Positions 21,832 to 30,840 are shown, counted from the stretch's first letter. The stretch: 64,000 bases of DNA from an uncultured Trueperaceae bacterium (GCA_937873495.1 CALMXZ010000009.1:1-64000); one strand, 5' to 3'. A program made the numbers and translations. Notes: generated by a model not told the origin, from the letters alone.

Positions 21832-21837
21832 GGCTCC

Positions 21838-22341
21838 ATGAGCCCAGCGAAGCTTCCTGACGACGGTCTACGGAGTGCCAGGTCGAAGGGCGCCACGCTG
21901 GCGGAACTCCTGCTGGTGCTGGCCGTCCTCGGGCTGTTGGCCTCGGTCGCGCTCGCCGTGAGCCGGCCGAGCCACACGACCAGGGCGGCCCGCGCTCTAC
22001 GCTCCGCGCTCCTCTTCGGTCGCGCGGAAGCCATGTGGCGGAGCTCCGCGGTCACCGTCACCGAGCTGCCCGGCGGCTCCGGCCTGGTGGTTCGGGCTGC
22101 GGCGTCTGAGGCGGCGCCGTGCGACGGTGGCGACGAGCTGTTCCGCGCGTCGCTCTCGGAGCACCCCGGTGTGAGGCTGAGCCAGGGGCTCCCACGCGGC
22201 ATCGTCTGGTTGCCGAGCGGTTCGGGCCGCAGCTGCTCGGGCGGCGGCGTGATCTCGGCCACCATGGAGCTGACGGACGGTAGGTCCACCGTGGCGCTGG
22301 TCGTGTCCGCGCTGGGCAGGGCCCGGTTGGAGACGCGATGA
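21838..22341 (+). CDS. Prepilin-like protein, GspH/FimT type
   Basis: A 167-residue type IV minor-pilin or pseudopilin. The prepilin peptidase site is KG|ATLAELLLVLAVLGLL (cleavage after Gly18), with Glu5 of the mature protein and a hydrophobic helix. The +1 residue is Ala, not Phe. The C-terminal part has two cysteines that could pair. It is the first of four genes with similar N-termini. By analogy with Thermus pilA1-pilA3, the cluster probably primes pilus assembly or DNA uptake. Its 3' end overlaps the next gene. Confidence 0.85.
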   Translation: MSPAKLPDDGLRSARSKGATLAELLLVLAVLGLLASVALAVSRPSHTTRAARALRSALLFGRAEAMWRSSAVTVTELPGGSGLVVRAAASEAAPCDGGDELFRASLSEHPGVRLSQGLPRGIVWLPSGSGRSCSGGGVISATMELTDGRSTVALVVSALGRARLETR

Positions 22342-22808
22342 GTGCCGTGCCGCCAGCGGTGTTGCCTACGCTGCTACCCGAAGTGCTGCCCGCCGTCGCG
22401 GGCGGGGCCCCGCGGACCCGCCTCGCTGCTGCCGCCGGCTTCACCCTCGTCGAAGTCCTGGTGGCCTTCGCGGTGATAGCCGCGGTCGGCGGGGCGTTGC
22501 TCGGGTTGCAGGTCGGCGCCTCGCGGGCCCTGCGGGTGGCGGAGCAGCTTCACCTGGCCGCCGCGCTCGTCCGTAACGAACTCGGCCTCCAGCGCCTGGT
22601 CGCCGCTGCTGCGAGCGGTCCGTGCCGCTCCCCACTCCCCGGAGTCGGTCCTGGCGACGCCTGGACCTGCGAGGTAGAACGCGCCTGCCAGCCCGGTCCG
22701 CTTGGGCCGTGCGCGCTGCTAGGCATCCGCATAGTCGTCGTCCCACCCGGTGGCCGGCCGCTCGAGCTGCGCAGCGCGACCTTCCCGGCCCTCGAGGGTC
22801 TGCCGTGA
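22338..22808 (+). CDS. Prepilin-like protein, PilV type
   Basis: A 156-residue prepilin. An unusually long leader of about 34 residues precedes the cleavage site AAG|FTLVEVLVAFAVIAAV. The mature protein keeps Glu5. Four cysteines lie in the globular part. ATGA overlap couples it to the first prepilin gene. The expected role is minor pilin of a type IV pilus or competence pseudopilus. Confidence 0.85.
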   Translation: MSAVPPAVLPTLLPEVLPAVAGGAPRTRLAAAAGFTLVEVLVAFAVIAAVGGALLGLQVGASRALRVAEQLHLAAALVRNELGLQRLVAAAASGPCRSPLPGVGPGDAWTCEVERACQPGPLGPCALLGIRIVVVPPGGRPLELRSATFPALEGLP

Positions 22809-23416
22809 GAGCAACGGCGCGCGGCTTCACCCTCGTGGAGGCGCTCACCACCCTCGCGCTGGCGGCGCTCCTGCTGGCGCTCGTCGGGGCGCTGCTCGTC
22901 GGAGGCAAGCGCCACGGGGCCGGTACCGAGAGCGCGGTCGACGCGGCGGCCACGCTGCGCTTGGCGGCGGAGCTCTTGCGCGAGGAGCTCCGCCTGGCCG
23001 GCGCCGCCCCCTGGCCCAGGCCCGCGGTGGTGCCGGGTGTGCCGGACGTGGAGACTTGGCTCGCCGTCCCGCTCAGGCTGACGGCGGCGGGCGACTCCAT
23101 CCAGGTGCGCTACGTCGACCATCGACTCCTCGGGGGTCCCGAGGCGCGCGACCTCGCCTTCGAGGCGGCGCGCGACGGCGCAGGCGAAGCCCAGCTCTAC
23201 CGCCGCCAGGCCGGCTCGTCGCGCCAGCCGCTCGTAGCCGGGGTCGAGCGGCTGGTGGTGCGTGAGGTCGTGGACGCCGCGGGCCGGCTGCTGCCCGTCG
23301 ACCTGGCCGACGGGCTCAGGGTGGCGGCGCTCGTCGTCGACCTGGTCGTCGGCGCGAGCACCGCCGAGGTGCTTGTCGAGCTGCCTGCGAAGCCGTTGGC
23401 CGTGGTGGCGCCATGA
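22805..23416 (+). CDS. Prepilin-like protein, PilW type
   Basis: A 203-residue prepilin with a short leader: MRATARG|FTLVEALTTLALAA. GTG at 22805 overlaps the previous stop (GTGA). The frame is open far upstream, but the leader and overlap fix this start. The remainder is a beta-rich domain of the type expected for PilW-like minor pilins. Confidence 0.85.
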   Translation: MRATARGFTLVEALTTLALAALLLALVGALLVGGKRHGAGTESAVDAAATLRLAAELLREELRLAGAAPWPRPAVVPGVPDVETWLAVPLRLTAAGDSIQVRYVDHRLLGGPEARDLAFEAARDGAGEAQLYRRQAGSSRQPLVAGVERLVVREVVDAAGRLLPVDLADGLRVAALVVDLVVGASTAEVLVELPAKPLAVVAP

Positions 23417-23799
23417 GACGCGTCCGCCGGGCCGCCGGCAGCGTTCTCGTCACCGTCCTTGGCGGCCTGCTGCTGGTCGGCGCGATCACGTTCGCGGCGG
23501 TCTTCACCGTTACGCTCGACGCTCTGTCAGCCAGGAGCGCGGCCGACGGAGCGCGGGTGGACGCGGCGCTCGAAGGCGCGCTGAACGTGGCGGCTGCCGA
23601 ACTGGCGGCGCTCGTCGCGCCGCCTATGCTCCCGCGTAGCATCGGGCCGTGGCCGGCGCTGGGCATCGAAGCGCGGGTGCGCATGAGCGCCGCGGGGGCC
23701 GACGGAGTGCTGCTGGAGGCGGAGCTGCCGGGCACGGCGAGGCGCGCTGCGCTGGTCGTGATGCTCGAGCCGGAGCTCACCGCGGTCTGGCGACCTTGA
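23413..23799 (+). CDS. Small membrane-anchored protein of the pilin cluster, PilX-like
   Basis: A 128-residue protein with one N-terminal hydrophobic helix (about residues 9-32) after MRRVRRAAGS. It lacks a G|FxxxE prepilin cleavage site. This pattern and its place after PilV- and PilW-type genes resemble PilX-type proteins, but similarity is too low to be sure. ATGA overlap with the preceding gene makes it part of the operon. Confidence 0.7.
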   Translation: MRRVRRAAGSVLVTVLGGLLLVGAITFAAVFTVTLDALSARSAADGARVDAALEGALNVAAAELAALVAPPMLPRSIGPWPALGIEARVRMSAAGADGVLLEAELPGTARRAALVVMLEPELTAVWRP

Positions 23800-23829
23800 C
23801 ACCTCATACGCCTGCTGAAACGATACGGC

Positions 23830-24372
23830 GTGAGCGTTAGCCCCAACCAGATGCATGCCCTCCTGTGCGCGGCCCTCCTGGCCACCGGTCGGCCCGTGGC
23901 CGTGCGCGAACTCAAGACCCTCCTCGGGGTAAGCGAGGAGGCGGTGGAGCGCGAAGTGAACGGCTTGCGAGACGCCCTGGCACAGGCCGGGCTCGGGCTC
24001 GTGGTCGAGCATGTGGCCGGCGGCTACCGCCTGGTCGTCGACCCGGCGCTCGTGCCGGCCCTGGCGAGCCTCCTGTCGCCGCCCCCGCTGCCGCAGCTCA
24101 GCCAGGCGGCGCTCGAAACGCTGGCGCTGGTCGCGTACCACCAGCCCGTCACGAGAGGGGAGCTGGAGGCCGCGCGCGGCGCGTCCTGCTCCTCGACCCT
24201 CGAGACGCTGCAAGAGCGCGAGCTCGTTCACGTGGTCGGGCAGAAGGATGTCGTCGGGAAGCCGCTCCTGTACGCCACGACCCCGCGGTTCCTGCTCGAG
24301 TTCGGGCTGGGGTCGCTCGCGGACCTGCCGCCGGTAGAGGAGAACGCGCCGAGCAACTTCCTGCGCGGCTGA
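23830..24372 (+). CDS. scpB: Segregation and condensation protein B
   Basis: A 180-residue ScpB, the winged-helix kleisin-associated subunit of the SMC-ScpAB condensin. The first winged helix covers residues 1-75 and the second starts at LSQAALETLALVAYHQPVTR, the family hallmark; GKPLLYATTPRFLLEFGL closes it. scpA is not in view. A TTGACA lies at 23796-23801, over the preceding stop, but no good -10 box is spaced from it. Confidence 0.93.
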   Translation: MSVSPNQMHALLCAALLATGRPVAVRELKTLLGVSEEAVEREVNGLRDALAQAGLGLVVEHVAGGYRLVVDPALVPALASLLSPPPLPQLSQAALETLALVAYHQPVTRGELEAARGASCSSTLETLQERELVHVVGQKDVVGKPLLYATTPRFLLEFGLGSLADLPPVEENAPSNFLRG

Positions 24373-24457
24373 GCGCCACACTTTGGGCGCGCACGCCTCG
24401 ACCCCTCTCGCAACGCCTTGATCAGCGCCTTGATCTCTCCCGCAGGCCGCCTACCGC

Positions 24458-24892
24458 TTAGCTTGCCCTACTCTCCGCCAGGAAGCGCATAGCCAGCTTG
24501 TAACCGGCGACGCCGAGACCGACGATAGAGCCTGCGCACACCGCCGCGACCAGGCTGCGGTGCCTGAACTCCTCGCGCGCGGCCGTGTTGCTCAGGTGCA
24601 CTTCAACGACGGGCACCGTTATGGCGGCGACCGCGTCTCGCAGCGCCACGCTCGTGTGCGTGTAGCCGCCCGGGTTGAGCACCACGCCGGTGGCGCCGTC
24701 CTCCGCCGCGCCGTGCAGCCAGTCGATGAGCTGGCCCTCGTGGTTGCTCTGCCGGCAGACGGCCGCCGTGCCGAGCTCCGCGGCCGTGGCCAGGCACATG
24801 GCCTCGAGGTCGGCGAGGGTCGAGCGGCCGTACACGTCGGGCTCGCGCTTCCCAAGCAGGTTGAGGTTCGGACCGTTCAGTACCAGGATCAT
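24458..24892 (-). CDS. aroQ: 3-dehydroquinate dehydratase, type II
   Basis: A 144-residue type II dehydroquinase (3-dehydroquinate to 3-dehydroshikimate). Motifs: LNGPNLNLLGKREPDVYG with the catalytic Tyr, QSNHEGQLIDWLH, LNPGGYTHTSVALRDA, EVHLSN and REEFRHRS with the general-acid His. It is the last gene of aroC-aroK-aroB-aroQ; its ATG overlaps the aroB stop (ATGA). Confidence 0.96.
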   Translation of the reverse strand: MILVLNGPNLNLLGKREPDVYGRSTLADLEAMCLATAAELGTAAVCRQSNHEGQLIDWLHGAAEDGATGVVLNPGGYTHTSVALRDAVAAITVPVVEVHLSNTAAREEFRHRSLVAAVCAGSIVGLGVAGYKLAMRFLAESRAS

Positions 24893-26088
24893 GCCGTGAC
24901 CTCCAGCAACTCGTTCCAGGCAGCAGCGAGTTCGTCTTCTCCCAGGTCGTCGACCACCGCGGCCCGCCCGACCTCCTCGAGGAGCACCATCCGCAACCGC
25001 CCGCCCGCCACCTTCTTGTCGCGCGCCATGAACGGCCGGACCTCGTCGAAACGGCGGCTGGGGAGCGGGGCCGGCGCGACCCAGCCGAGCAGGTCGAGGG
25101 TGGGCAGCAGCGCGCCCTCGAAACCCCGGGCGCGCCCGACGAGCGCGGCGAAGACGAGCCCGTATGCCACCGCGTCGCCGTGCTGGAACGTGTGGCCGCT
25201 CGCGGCCTCGAGGGCGTGCGCGAGCGTGTGCCCGAGGTTGAGGTGGGCGCGCACGCCGTGCTCCCGCTCGTCCGCTGCCACGACGGCGGCCTTGACGGCC
25301 ACGTTGCGCGCCACGACCTCGGTGAGGACGCTCGTCGGGGCGCCGGTCCCCCAGCCGTCCGCCAAGGCCGGGAGGAGGTCGGGCGCGGCGAGAAGTGCAT
25401 GCTTGAACGCCTCGACGGTGCCTTGCCGGAACTCGCGTTCCGGCAGCGTGGCCAGGGTGCCGACGTCTGCGATGACCGTCCGGGGCTGCCAGAAGGCGCC
25501 GACGAGGTTCTTGCCTTGCGGTAGGTCTAGCCCGGTCTTGCCGCCCACGCTGGCGTCGACCATGGCGAGCAGGGAGGTCGGCGCCTGGTAGAAGGCCACG
25601 CCGCGCATGTAGCTGGCCGCCAGGAAGCCGCCGAGGTCGCCGACCACGCCGCCGCCGAGGGCGACGACGGCGCCGTCACGCGGGAAGGCCGCGCCCGCGA
25701 GCTCCTCGAGGAGCCGCCCGTACTGCCCGAGCGACTTGCTTGCCTCGCCGGCCGGGACGACGAGCTGCAGCACGTCCTTGCCTGCCGCGGCGAGGGCGCC
25801 GGAGACGCCGGCGGCGTGACGAGCGGCTATGTGCGAATCCGTGACGAGCGCCACGCGCCGTTCGGCGACGCGCGTGGGGAGCAGCGCGGCCAACAGGCCG
25901 GCGCCGATGCTCACCGTGTACTTGGGTGCGACCGCCACGTCGACGTCGAGGCTGCCGGGCACGCTGCCGGCCCGGACGGGCGCCGGGGGCGGTGTGGGAG
26001 TCCGGTCGGCGGCGCCAAGCGCTGCCGTGCCTTCCGACCCCGCGCTCCACGTCCCTGTGCTCGGCGTTTCGCCGCGCGCTCCGCTCAT
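24889..26088 (-). CDS. aroB: 3-dehydroquinate synthase
   Basis: A 399-residue AroB that converts DAHP to 3-dehydroquinate with NAD and a divalent metal. Motifs: GEASKS, LGGGVVGDLGGFLAASYMRG, DASVGGKTGLDLPQGKNLVG, GTVEAFKHALL, NLGHTLAHALE and QHGDAVAYG. The start is ATG at 26088, which overlaps the aroK TGA; the frame is open 60 nt further but inside aroK. The first 40 residues are a disordered Gly/Ala/Thr/Pro-rich leader not found in most AroB. Confidence 0.95.
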   Translation of the reverse strand: MSGARGETPSTGTWSAGSEGTAALGAADRTPTPPPAPVRAGSVPGSLDVDVAVAPKYTVSIGAGLLAALLPTRVAERRVALVTDSHIAARHAAGVSGALAAAGKDVLQLVVPAGEASKSLGQYGRLLEELAGAAFPRDGAVVALGGGVVGDLGGFLAASYMRGVAFYQAPTSLLAMVDASVGGKTGLDLPQGKNLVGAFWQPRTVIADVGTLATLPEREFRQGTVEAFKHALLAAPDLLPALADGWGTGAPTSVLTEVVARNVAVKAAVVAADEREHGVRAHLNLGHTLAHALEAASGHTFQHGDAVAYGLVFAALVGRARGFEGALLPTLDLLGWVAPAPLPSRRFDEVRPFMARDKKVAGGRLRMVLLEEVGRAAVVDDLGEDELAAAWNELLEVTA

Positions 26089-26687
26089 GCTCCGCCCTCC
26101 CGGTCTGGGCCGCCGGCGGTGGCCGCCGCGTCGCGCTCCCGTTTCCACTGCTGCAACCGGTCGACGATCTCCTCAACGACCTCCACGGACGGCCGCCCGT
26201 CCGTGGAGACCTTGAACGAGGCGGCGTCGTCGTAGGCGGCCGAGCGCGCCGCCATGAGCTCGCTGATGCGCTTCATAGGGTCCTCGTGCTGGAGCAGCGG
26301 TCGGTGGCTGCGTTTCGTGCGTCGGTAGACGGTCTCGGGGCTGGCGGTCAGCACGACGACCGGCCCGCGGGCCTTGAGCGCCGCGCGATTCTCCGGCCGC
26401 ACCACGGTGCCGCCGCCCGTCGAGATGACGACCTCGTCGAGGCGCACGCAGCGGCGCACCACTTCGGTCTCGTAGTCCCTGAACACCTTCTCGCCGTACA
26501 GCTCGAACAGGTCGGGGATGCGCATGCAGCTGACGCGCTCGATGACCCGGTCGGTGTCGATGAAGGTCAACTGCAGCCGGCGCGACAGCTCCCAGCCGAT
26601 GCGGCTCTTGCCGGTGCCCATGAAGCCCGCCATGGCCAGCCAGGTCACGACGCGCTCGGGCGGCAGGTGGCGATGGCCGTTCGGCAT
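26085..26687 (-). CDS. aroK: Shikimate kinase
   Basis: A 200-residue shikimate kinase. Walker A is GFMGTGKSR (about residues 21-29), DTDRVIE binds shikimate, STGGGTVVRPEN contains the shikimate-binding GGG, and RSHRPLL is the lid arginine region. It has extra residues at both ends compared with the 170-residue norm. It starts 13 nt after the aroC stop. Confidence 0.94.
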   Translation of the reverse strand: MPNGHRHLPPERVVTWLAMAGFMGTGKSRIGWELSRRLQLTFIDTDRVIERVSCMRIPDLFELYGEKVFRDYETEVVRRCVRLDEVVISTGGGTVVRPENRAALKARGPVVVLTASPETVYRRTKRSHRPLLQHEDPMKRISELMAARSAAYDDAASFKVSTDGRPSVEVVEEIVDRLQQWKRERDAAATAGGPDREGGA

Positions 26688-26700
26688 GGGAGAGCTGTAC

Positions 26701-27855
26701 TCAGTACTCGGCTGCGTAAGCCCGGTGAGCGCTGAGCCTCTCGCGCAACTCGTCCAGAGTGTCGCCGCCGAACTTGTCGATGAACGCGTCCGCCAACGTA
26801 AGGGCCGCCATGGCGAGCACCACGATGGACGCGGCCGGCACGGCCGTGACGTCCGAGCGTTCGCGAGCGGCGTCGGCCGGCTCGTGGGTGATCACGTCGA
26901 TGGTAGGCAGCGGCTTCATGAGCGTGGCGATGGGCTTCACGGCGGCGCGTACGACGAGCTCCTCGCCGTTCGTCATGCCGCCCTCCAGCCCGCCCGCGCG
27001 GTTGGAGGACCGGCCGTAACGTTCGGCCCCGCCCGCCATGGCGTCATGCACCTGGCTGCCCGGCAGTCCGGCCGCGCGCCAGCCGTCGCCGACCTCGAAC
27101 CCCTTGACGGAGTGGATGCTCATCACGGCCTGCGCGAGCTTGCCGTCGAGCTTGCGGTCCCACTGCATGACGCTGCCCAAGCCTATGGGCACGCCCTTGA
27201 AGCGCGCCTCGACCACGCCGCCGAGCGTGTCGCCGTTCTCCTTGGCGGAGTCGATGAGGTCGATGATGCGCTCCTCGGCGCCCTGGTCGAAGGTCCGCAG
27301 CGGGCTGGCGTCGAGGTCGGCCAACCGGTCCCACCGCATGCCGCCGTCGCACTCCACGCCGCCGAAGTTGACGACGCGCGCGCACGCCTCCACGCCGAGC
27401 TCCTCCAGGAGCCGCAGCGAGACGGCGCCGGCCGCCACGCGGGAGGCCGTCTCGCGCGCCGAGGCGCGTTCCAGCACGTTGCGCAGGTCCTTGTGGCGGT
27501 ACTTGATGCCGCCGGCTAGGTCGGCGTGGCCGGGCCGCGGCTGGGTCAGGGCCCGCTTGCGCGGCTCGTTGCCCGGCTCGGCGCCCATGACGTCCTGCCA
27601 GTTGGCCCAGTCGCGGTTGAGGATCTCGATGGAGAGCGGGCCGCCGGTCGTGCGCCCGGCCCTCACGCCGCCCCGGAAGGTGGCGTGATCCTGTTCGATG
27701 AGCATGCGTTGGCCGCGGCCGTAACCGGCCTGCCTGCGGCGTAGCCAAGGGTCTACGTGATCCGCTGCCACGAGGGGCAGCCCCGCGGGGACCCCATCCA
27801 AGAGGACCGTGAGTGCGGGGCCGTGGGTCTCGCCTGCGCTTAAGTACCTGAGCAT
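26701..27855 (-). CDS. aroC: Chorismate synthase
   Basis: A 384-residue chorismate synthase (EPSP to chorismate, needs reduced FMN). Signatures: MLRYLSAGETHGPALT, RRQAGYGRGQRMLIEQD, TTGGPLSIEI, RPGHADLAGGIKYRHKDLRN and the C-terminal PAASIVVLAMAALTLADAFI. It heads the aro operon. The ATG is 6 nt from a TACCCT box, so the aro operon probably has its own leaderless promoter, separate from the sugar operon upstream. Confidence 0.97.
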   Translation of the reverse strand: MLRYLSAGETHGPALTVLLDGVPAGLPLVAADHVDPWLRRRQAGYGRGQRMLIEQDHATFRGGVRAGRTTGGPLSIEILNRDWANWQDVMGAEPGNEPRKRALTQPRPGHADLAGGIKYRHKDLRNVLERASARETASRVAAGAVSLRLLEELGVEACARVVNFGGVECDGGMRWDRLADLDASPLRTFDQGAEERIIDLIDSAKENGDTLGGVVEARFKGVPIGLGSVMQWDRKLDGKLAQAVMSIHSVKGFEVGDGWRAAGLPGSQVHDAMAGGAERYGRSSNRAGGLEGGMTNGEELVVRAAVKPIATLMKPLPTIDVITHEPADAARERSDVTAVPAASIVVLAMAALTLADAFIDKFGGDTLDELRERLSAHRAYAAEY

Positions 27856-27861
27856 CGGGTT

Positions 27862-27867
27862 AGGGTA
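27862..27867 (-). promoter_or_regulatory. -10 box of aroC, leaderless type
   Basis: Minus-strand TACCCT, 6 nt, then ATG at 27855. There is no Shine-Dalgarno in the 6-nt gap. Confidence 0.5.
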
Positions 27868-27889
27868 GCACGCGCCCCGTGAGTACCGT

Positions 27890-29329
27890 TCAGCCGACCC
27901 GCATGCGGACGCTCTTGAGCTGCAGGTAGTTGTCGACCGCCTGCTGCCCTTCCTCGCGACCGAAGCCGCTGAGCTTGTAGCCGCCTGCCGGGCATGAGAC
28001 GTCGCCGCAGAACCACTCGTTCACGTAGACCTGGCCCGACTGCAGGCGCGCCGCCACGCGGTGGGCCCGCCGGAGGTCGTTCGTCCACATGCCGTTCGCC
28101 AAGCCGTACTCGGTGTCGTTGGCAAGCGCCACGGCCTCGTCTTCGCTCACGAAGCCCTGGATGGTGACCACCGGCCCGAAGACCTCCTCGCGGGCGATGC
28201 GCATCGCGCTGTCGACGCGGTCGAAGACCGTCGGCGCCACGAAGTAGCCGTCGGCCAGGGCGCCGTCCGTGACACGCGCGCCGCCCGCGAGCAACCGCGC
28301 GCCCTCGGTCTTGCCCACCTCGATCATGCCGAGGACGTAGCGCAGGTGGCGCTCGGAGACGACCGGCGTGATGTCGTGATCCTCCAGGCCCGGCCCGACA
28401 CTGAGCCGTGAGACGCGCTCGAGGAACAGCTCGGTGAAGGCGGGCAGGACTTCCTCGTGAACGAGGAGGCGCGGCCCCGCCACGCAGATCTGGCCTGCGT
28501 TCGAGAAGGCGGCGGCGATGCTGCCGTCGACCGCAGCGTCCAGGTCGGCGTCGGGGAAGACGATGTTCGCGGCGTTGCCGCCGAGCTCGAGCACGAGCCG
28601 CTTGAGGGTGCGCGCCGAGCGCTCCATGACCCGCTGCCCCACGGCGACGGAGCCGGTGAAGGTGACGCCGTGAACGCCCGGATGGTCGAGGAGCGCCTCC
28701 CCGACCGTGGCGCCCGGACCAGGCACGACGTTGACGAGGCCGTCAGGCAGTCCGGCCGCCTTCGCGATCTCGCCGAGCCTGATGGCGCCGAGCAGGGCGT
28801 CCTGGGCGGGCTTGAGGATGGCCGCGTTGCCGGCGGCCAGCGCGGGGGCCAGGCTTCGCGACGCTTCCCAGAGCGGGCCGTTCCAGGGCACGATGTGCGC
28901 GGTGACCCCGAGGGGCTCGCGCACCGTGTAGACGTGGTAGCCGTCCCGCACGGGCAGCTGCTCGCCGGCGAGCTTGTCCGCGAGGCCGGCGAAGTATTCG
29001 AAGCGCCGCGCCGCGATGTCGCGGACCGTGATCACCGAGTAGGCGAGGGTGCCGCCCGCGTCGAGGGTCTCGAGCCTGGCCAGGTCGTCGGTCTCGGCCA
29101 GGAGCGCATCCGCCATGCGCCGCATGGCCGCCGCGCGCTCGCGCGGAGCCTGGGCCTGCCACTCCTTGGCCGCGGCGGTGGCCGCGGCTACCGCCAGGTC
29201 GACGTCGGCCGGCGTGCCGAGCGCGACCGTGGCTACCGCGCGTCCAGACGCCGGGTCGATGGCGTCGAACCTGCCGCCGCCGGTCGCTTCGCGCCACCGG
29301 CCTCCGATGTACAGTCCGAACTCTCTCAT
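27890..29329 (-). CDS. NAD(P)-dependent aldehyde dehydrogenase
   Basis: A 479-residue member of the ALDH superfamily. Motifs: VPWNGPLWEASRSLAPALAA (cofactor fold), FTGSVAVGQRV, LELGGNAANIVFPDADLD with the general-base Glu, SNAGQICVAG with the catalytic Cys282, and EEVFGPVVTIQGF. It is the last gene of the rpiR operon. After kinase and aldolase steps, an aldehyde such as lactaldehyde, glycolaldehyde or a sulfo-aldehyde would be its likely substrate; the sequence does not tell which. Confidence 0.9.
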   Translation of the reverse strand: MREFGLYIGGRWREATGGGRFDAIDPASGRAVATVALGTPADVDLAVAAATAAAKEWQAQAPRERAAAMRRMADALLAETDDLARLETLDAGGTLAYSVITVRDIAARRFEYFAGLADKLAGEQLPVRDGYHVYTVREPLGVTAHIVPWNGPLWEASRSLAPALAAGNAAILKPAQDALLGAIRLGEIAKAAGLPDGLVNVVPGPGATVGEALLDHPGVHGVTFTGSVAVGQRVMERSARTLKRLVLELGGNAANIVFPDADLDAAVDGSIAAAFSNAGQICVAGPRLLVHEEVLPAFTELFLERVSRLSVGPGLEDHDITPVVSERHLRYVLGMIEVGKTEGARLLAGGARVTDGALADGYFVAPTVFDRVDSAMRIAREEVFGPVVTIQGFVSEDEAVALANDTEYGLANGMWTNDLRRAHRVAARLQSGQVYVNEWFCGDVSCPAGGYKLSGFGREEGQQAVDNYLQLKSVRMRVG

Positions 29330-29371
29330 GGCGTGGTCGGGGTCTCCTATCGCTCGGGCGGCGTCGCGCCG

Positions 29372-30826
29372 CTAACGGTCTCTGAACTGCGCCAGGCGCC
29401 CGAACGTGCCGCTCAGCGCCGGGTAGAGCTCCTGGAACACCGGGTAGAGATCGTCGTACACGGCCGCGTTCGCCCGGTTCGGTTCGTAGCTGCGCTCGAA
29501 GCGCACGAGGTCGCGGGCGACGTCGGCCAGCGGCGCGCCGGTGGCGGCCGCCTTGGCGAGGATGGCGGCGCCCATGACCCCGGAGTCCTTGACCCGCGGC
29601 ACGAGCACGGGGCGGCCGGTGACGTCGGCCTTGACCTGGTTCCAGACGCCGGCGCGCGCCGGGCCTCCGCTGGTCGCGAGCGAGTCGACGGACGCGCCCA
29701 GCTCCTCGAGGATGTCGATCACGCTGCGGATCCCGAAGGCGACGCCTTCGAGCACCGCTCGTACGACGTGCTCCCCGCGGTGCCGGCTGCCCAGCCCCAC
29801 CAACGCGCCCCGCGCGTCCGCGGAGTAGACGGGCGTGCGCTCGCCGAGCAGGTAGGGGAGCATCACGAGGCCATCGGCGCCGGGCGGCAGCGCGGCGACG
29901 GCGGCGAGTACGGCCTCGCGGTCGGCGCCCGGCCGCCACGCGGCGAGCGCCCAGTCGAGGGCGCTGCCGCCGTTCGACATCGAACCCCCTACCAGCCAAC
30001 CGTTGCCGAAGGGGCTGGGGATGCCGAACACCCTGAAGCGCGGGTCCGGGATGGGGTCGGGCCAGCAGAGCGACGCCCCCTCGGATGTGCCGCCGACGTT
30101 GCACAACCGGCCCTGCTCGGTGGCGTCCACGCCGATCCAGTGCGCGAAGGCGTCCACGGTGCCGGACGCCACCAGGCAGCCGGGGGCGAGGCCGAGCTCG
30201 GCGCGGACCGCCGGCGCGACTTCGCCTACGACGACGCCGGGCGGGACCGTCGTCGTTGGGAACTTCGCCTGATCGAGCCCGGCGGCCTGGAGCCGCTCCG
30301 GCGTCCACTGGCGCAGGCGCGGGTGCGGGTAGGCGGTGGTCGCCGAGCCCGTCAGCCTGAACGGGAGGTAGTCGTAGGCCTGCAGGAAGGCGGCGGTCCG
30401 TTCGTACACGTCCGGCTCGTTGCGCTCGAGCCACATGATGCGCGGGAGCGCTTCGAACTCCACCCTGACGGGCGTGCCCACCCTCTCGCCGAGCCAGGTG
30501 GCCTCCGCGCCGGCCCTGCGGTCGGCCCACGTGATGGCCGGTCGCAGGGCGCGCCCCGCGGCGTCGACCGGGACGATGGTGGGGCTCTGCGCGACGACGC
30601 AGATGGCCCGCACCCGCGCCAGGTCGACGGTCCGCCGGGCCTGGGCGAGGGCGTCCTCGAACGCGCGCCACCAGTCGTCGGCGTGCTGTTCGGCCCACCC
30701 CGGCCTGGCCGCCAGCAGGGGGTAGGCGGACCTGCCGCCGGCCAGCTCGGCGCCGGACGCGTCGAAGACGCCGAGCTTGAGGCTGCTCGTCCCGAGGTCG
30801 ACGCCGAGGTAGAGATCGCCGGTCAC
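29372..30826 (-). CDS. FGGY-family carbohydrate kinase
   Basis: A 484-residue sugar kinase. YLGVDLGTSSLKLGVFD is the N-terminal phosphate-1 motif; GRPGWAEQHADDWW-like and TSGGPARAGVWNQVKADVTG (C-terminal adenosine motif) follow, with a catalytic-type Asp in GTVDAFAHWIGV. Resemblance is general to xylulokinase and LsrK. The start is GTG at 30826, the first start codon after the aldolase stop; the frame is open upstream inside the aldolase. The neighbours imply a ketose or deoxyketose substrate phosphorylated before aldol cleavage. Confidence 0.87.
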   Translation of the reverse strand: MTGDLYLGVDLGTSSLKLGVFDASGAELAGGRSAYPLLAARPGWAEQHADDWWRAFEDALAQARRTVDLARVRAICVVAQSPTIVPVDAAGRALRPAITWADRRAGAEATWLGERVGTPVRVEFEALPRIMWLERNEPDVYERTAAFLQAYDYLPFRLTGSATTAYPHPRLRQWTPERLQAAGLDQAKFPTTTVPPGVVVGEVAPAVRAELGLAPGCLVASGTVDAFAHWIGVDATEQGRLCNVGGTSEGASLCWPDPIPDPRFRVFGIPSPFGNGWLVGGSMSNGGSALDWALAAWRPGADREAVLAAVAALPPGADGLVMLPYLLGERTPVYSADARGALVGLGSRHRGEHVVRAVLEGVAFGIRSVIDILEELGASVDSLATSGGPARAGVWNQVKADVTGRPVLVPRVKDSGVMGAAILAKAAATGAPLADVARDLVRFERSYEPNRANAAVYDDLYPVFQELYPALSGTFGRLAQFRDR

Positions 30827-30840
30827 GGGCGCGCCGACGA

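Noticed and set aside
23796-23827. TTGACA upstream of scpB as a promoter
   Set aside because: It overlaps the preceding stop codon and no TANNNT lies 16-18 bp downstream, so chance is likely.
24415-24435. Direct repeat GCCTTGATC twice between scpB and aroQ
   Set aside because: Only two 9-nt copies, in a short convergent gap, with no further pattern.
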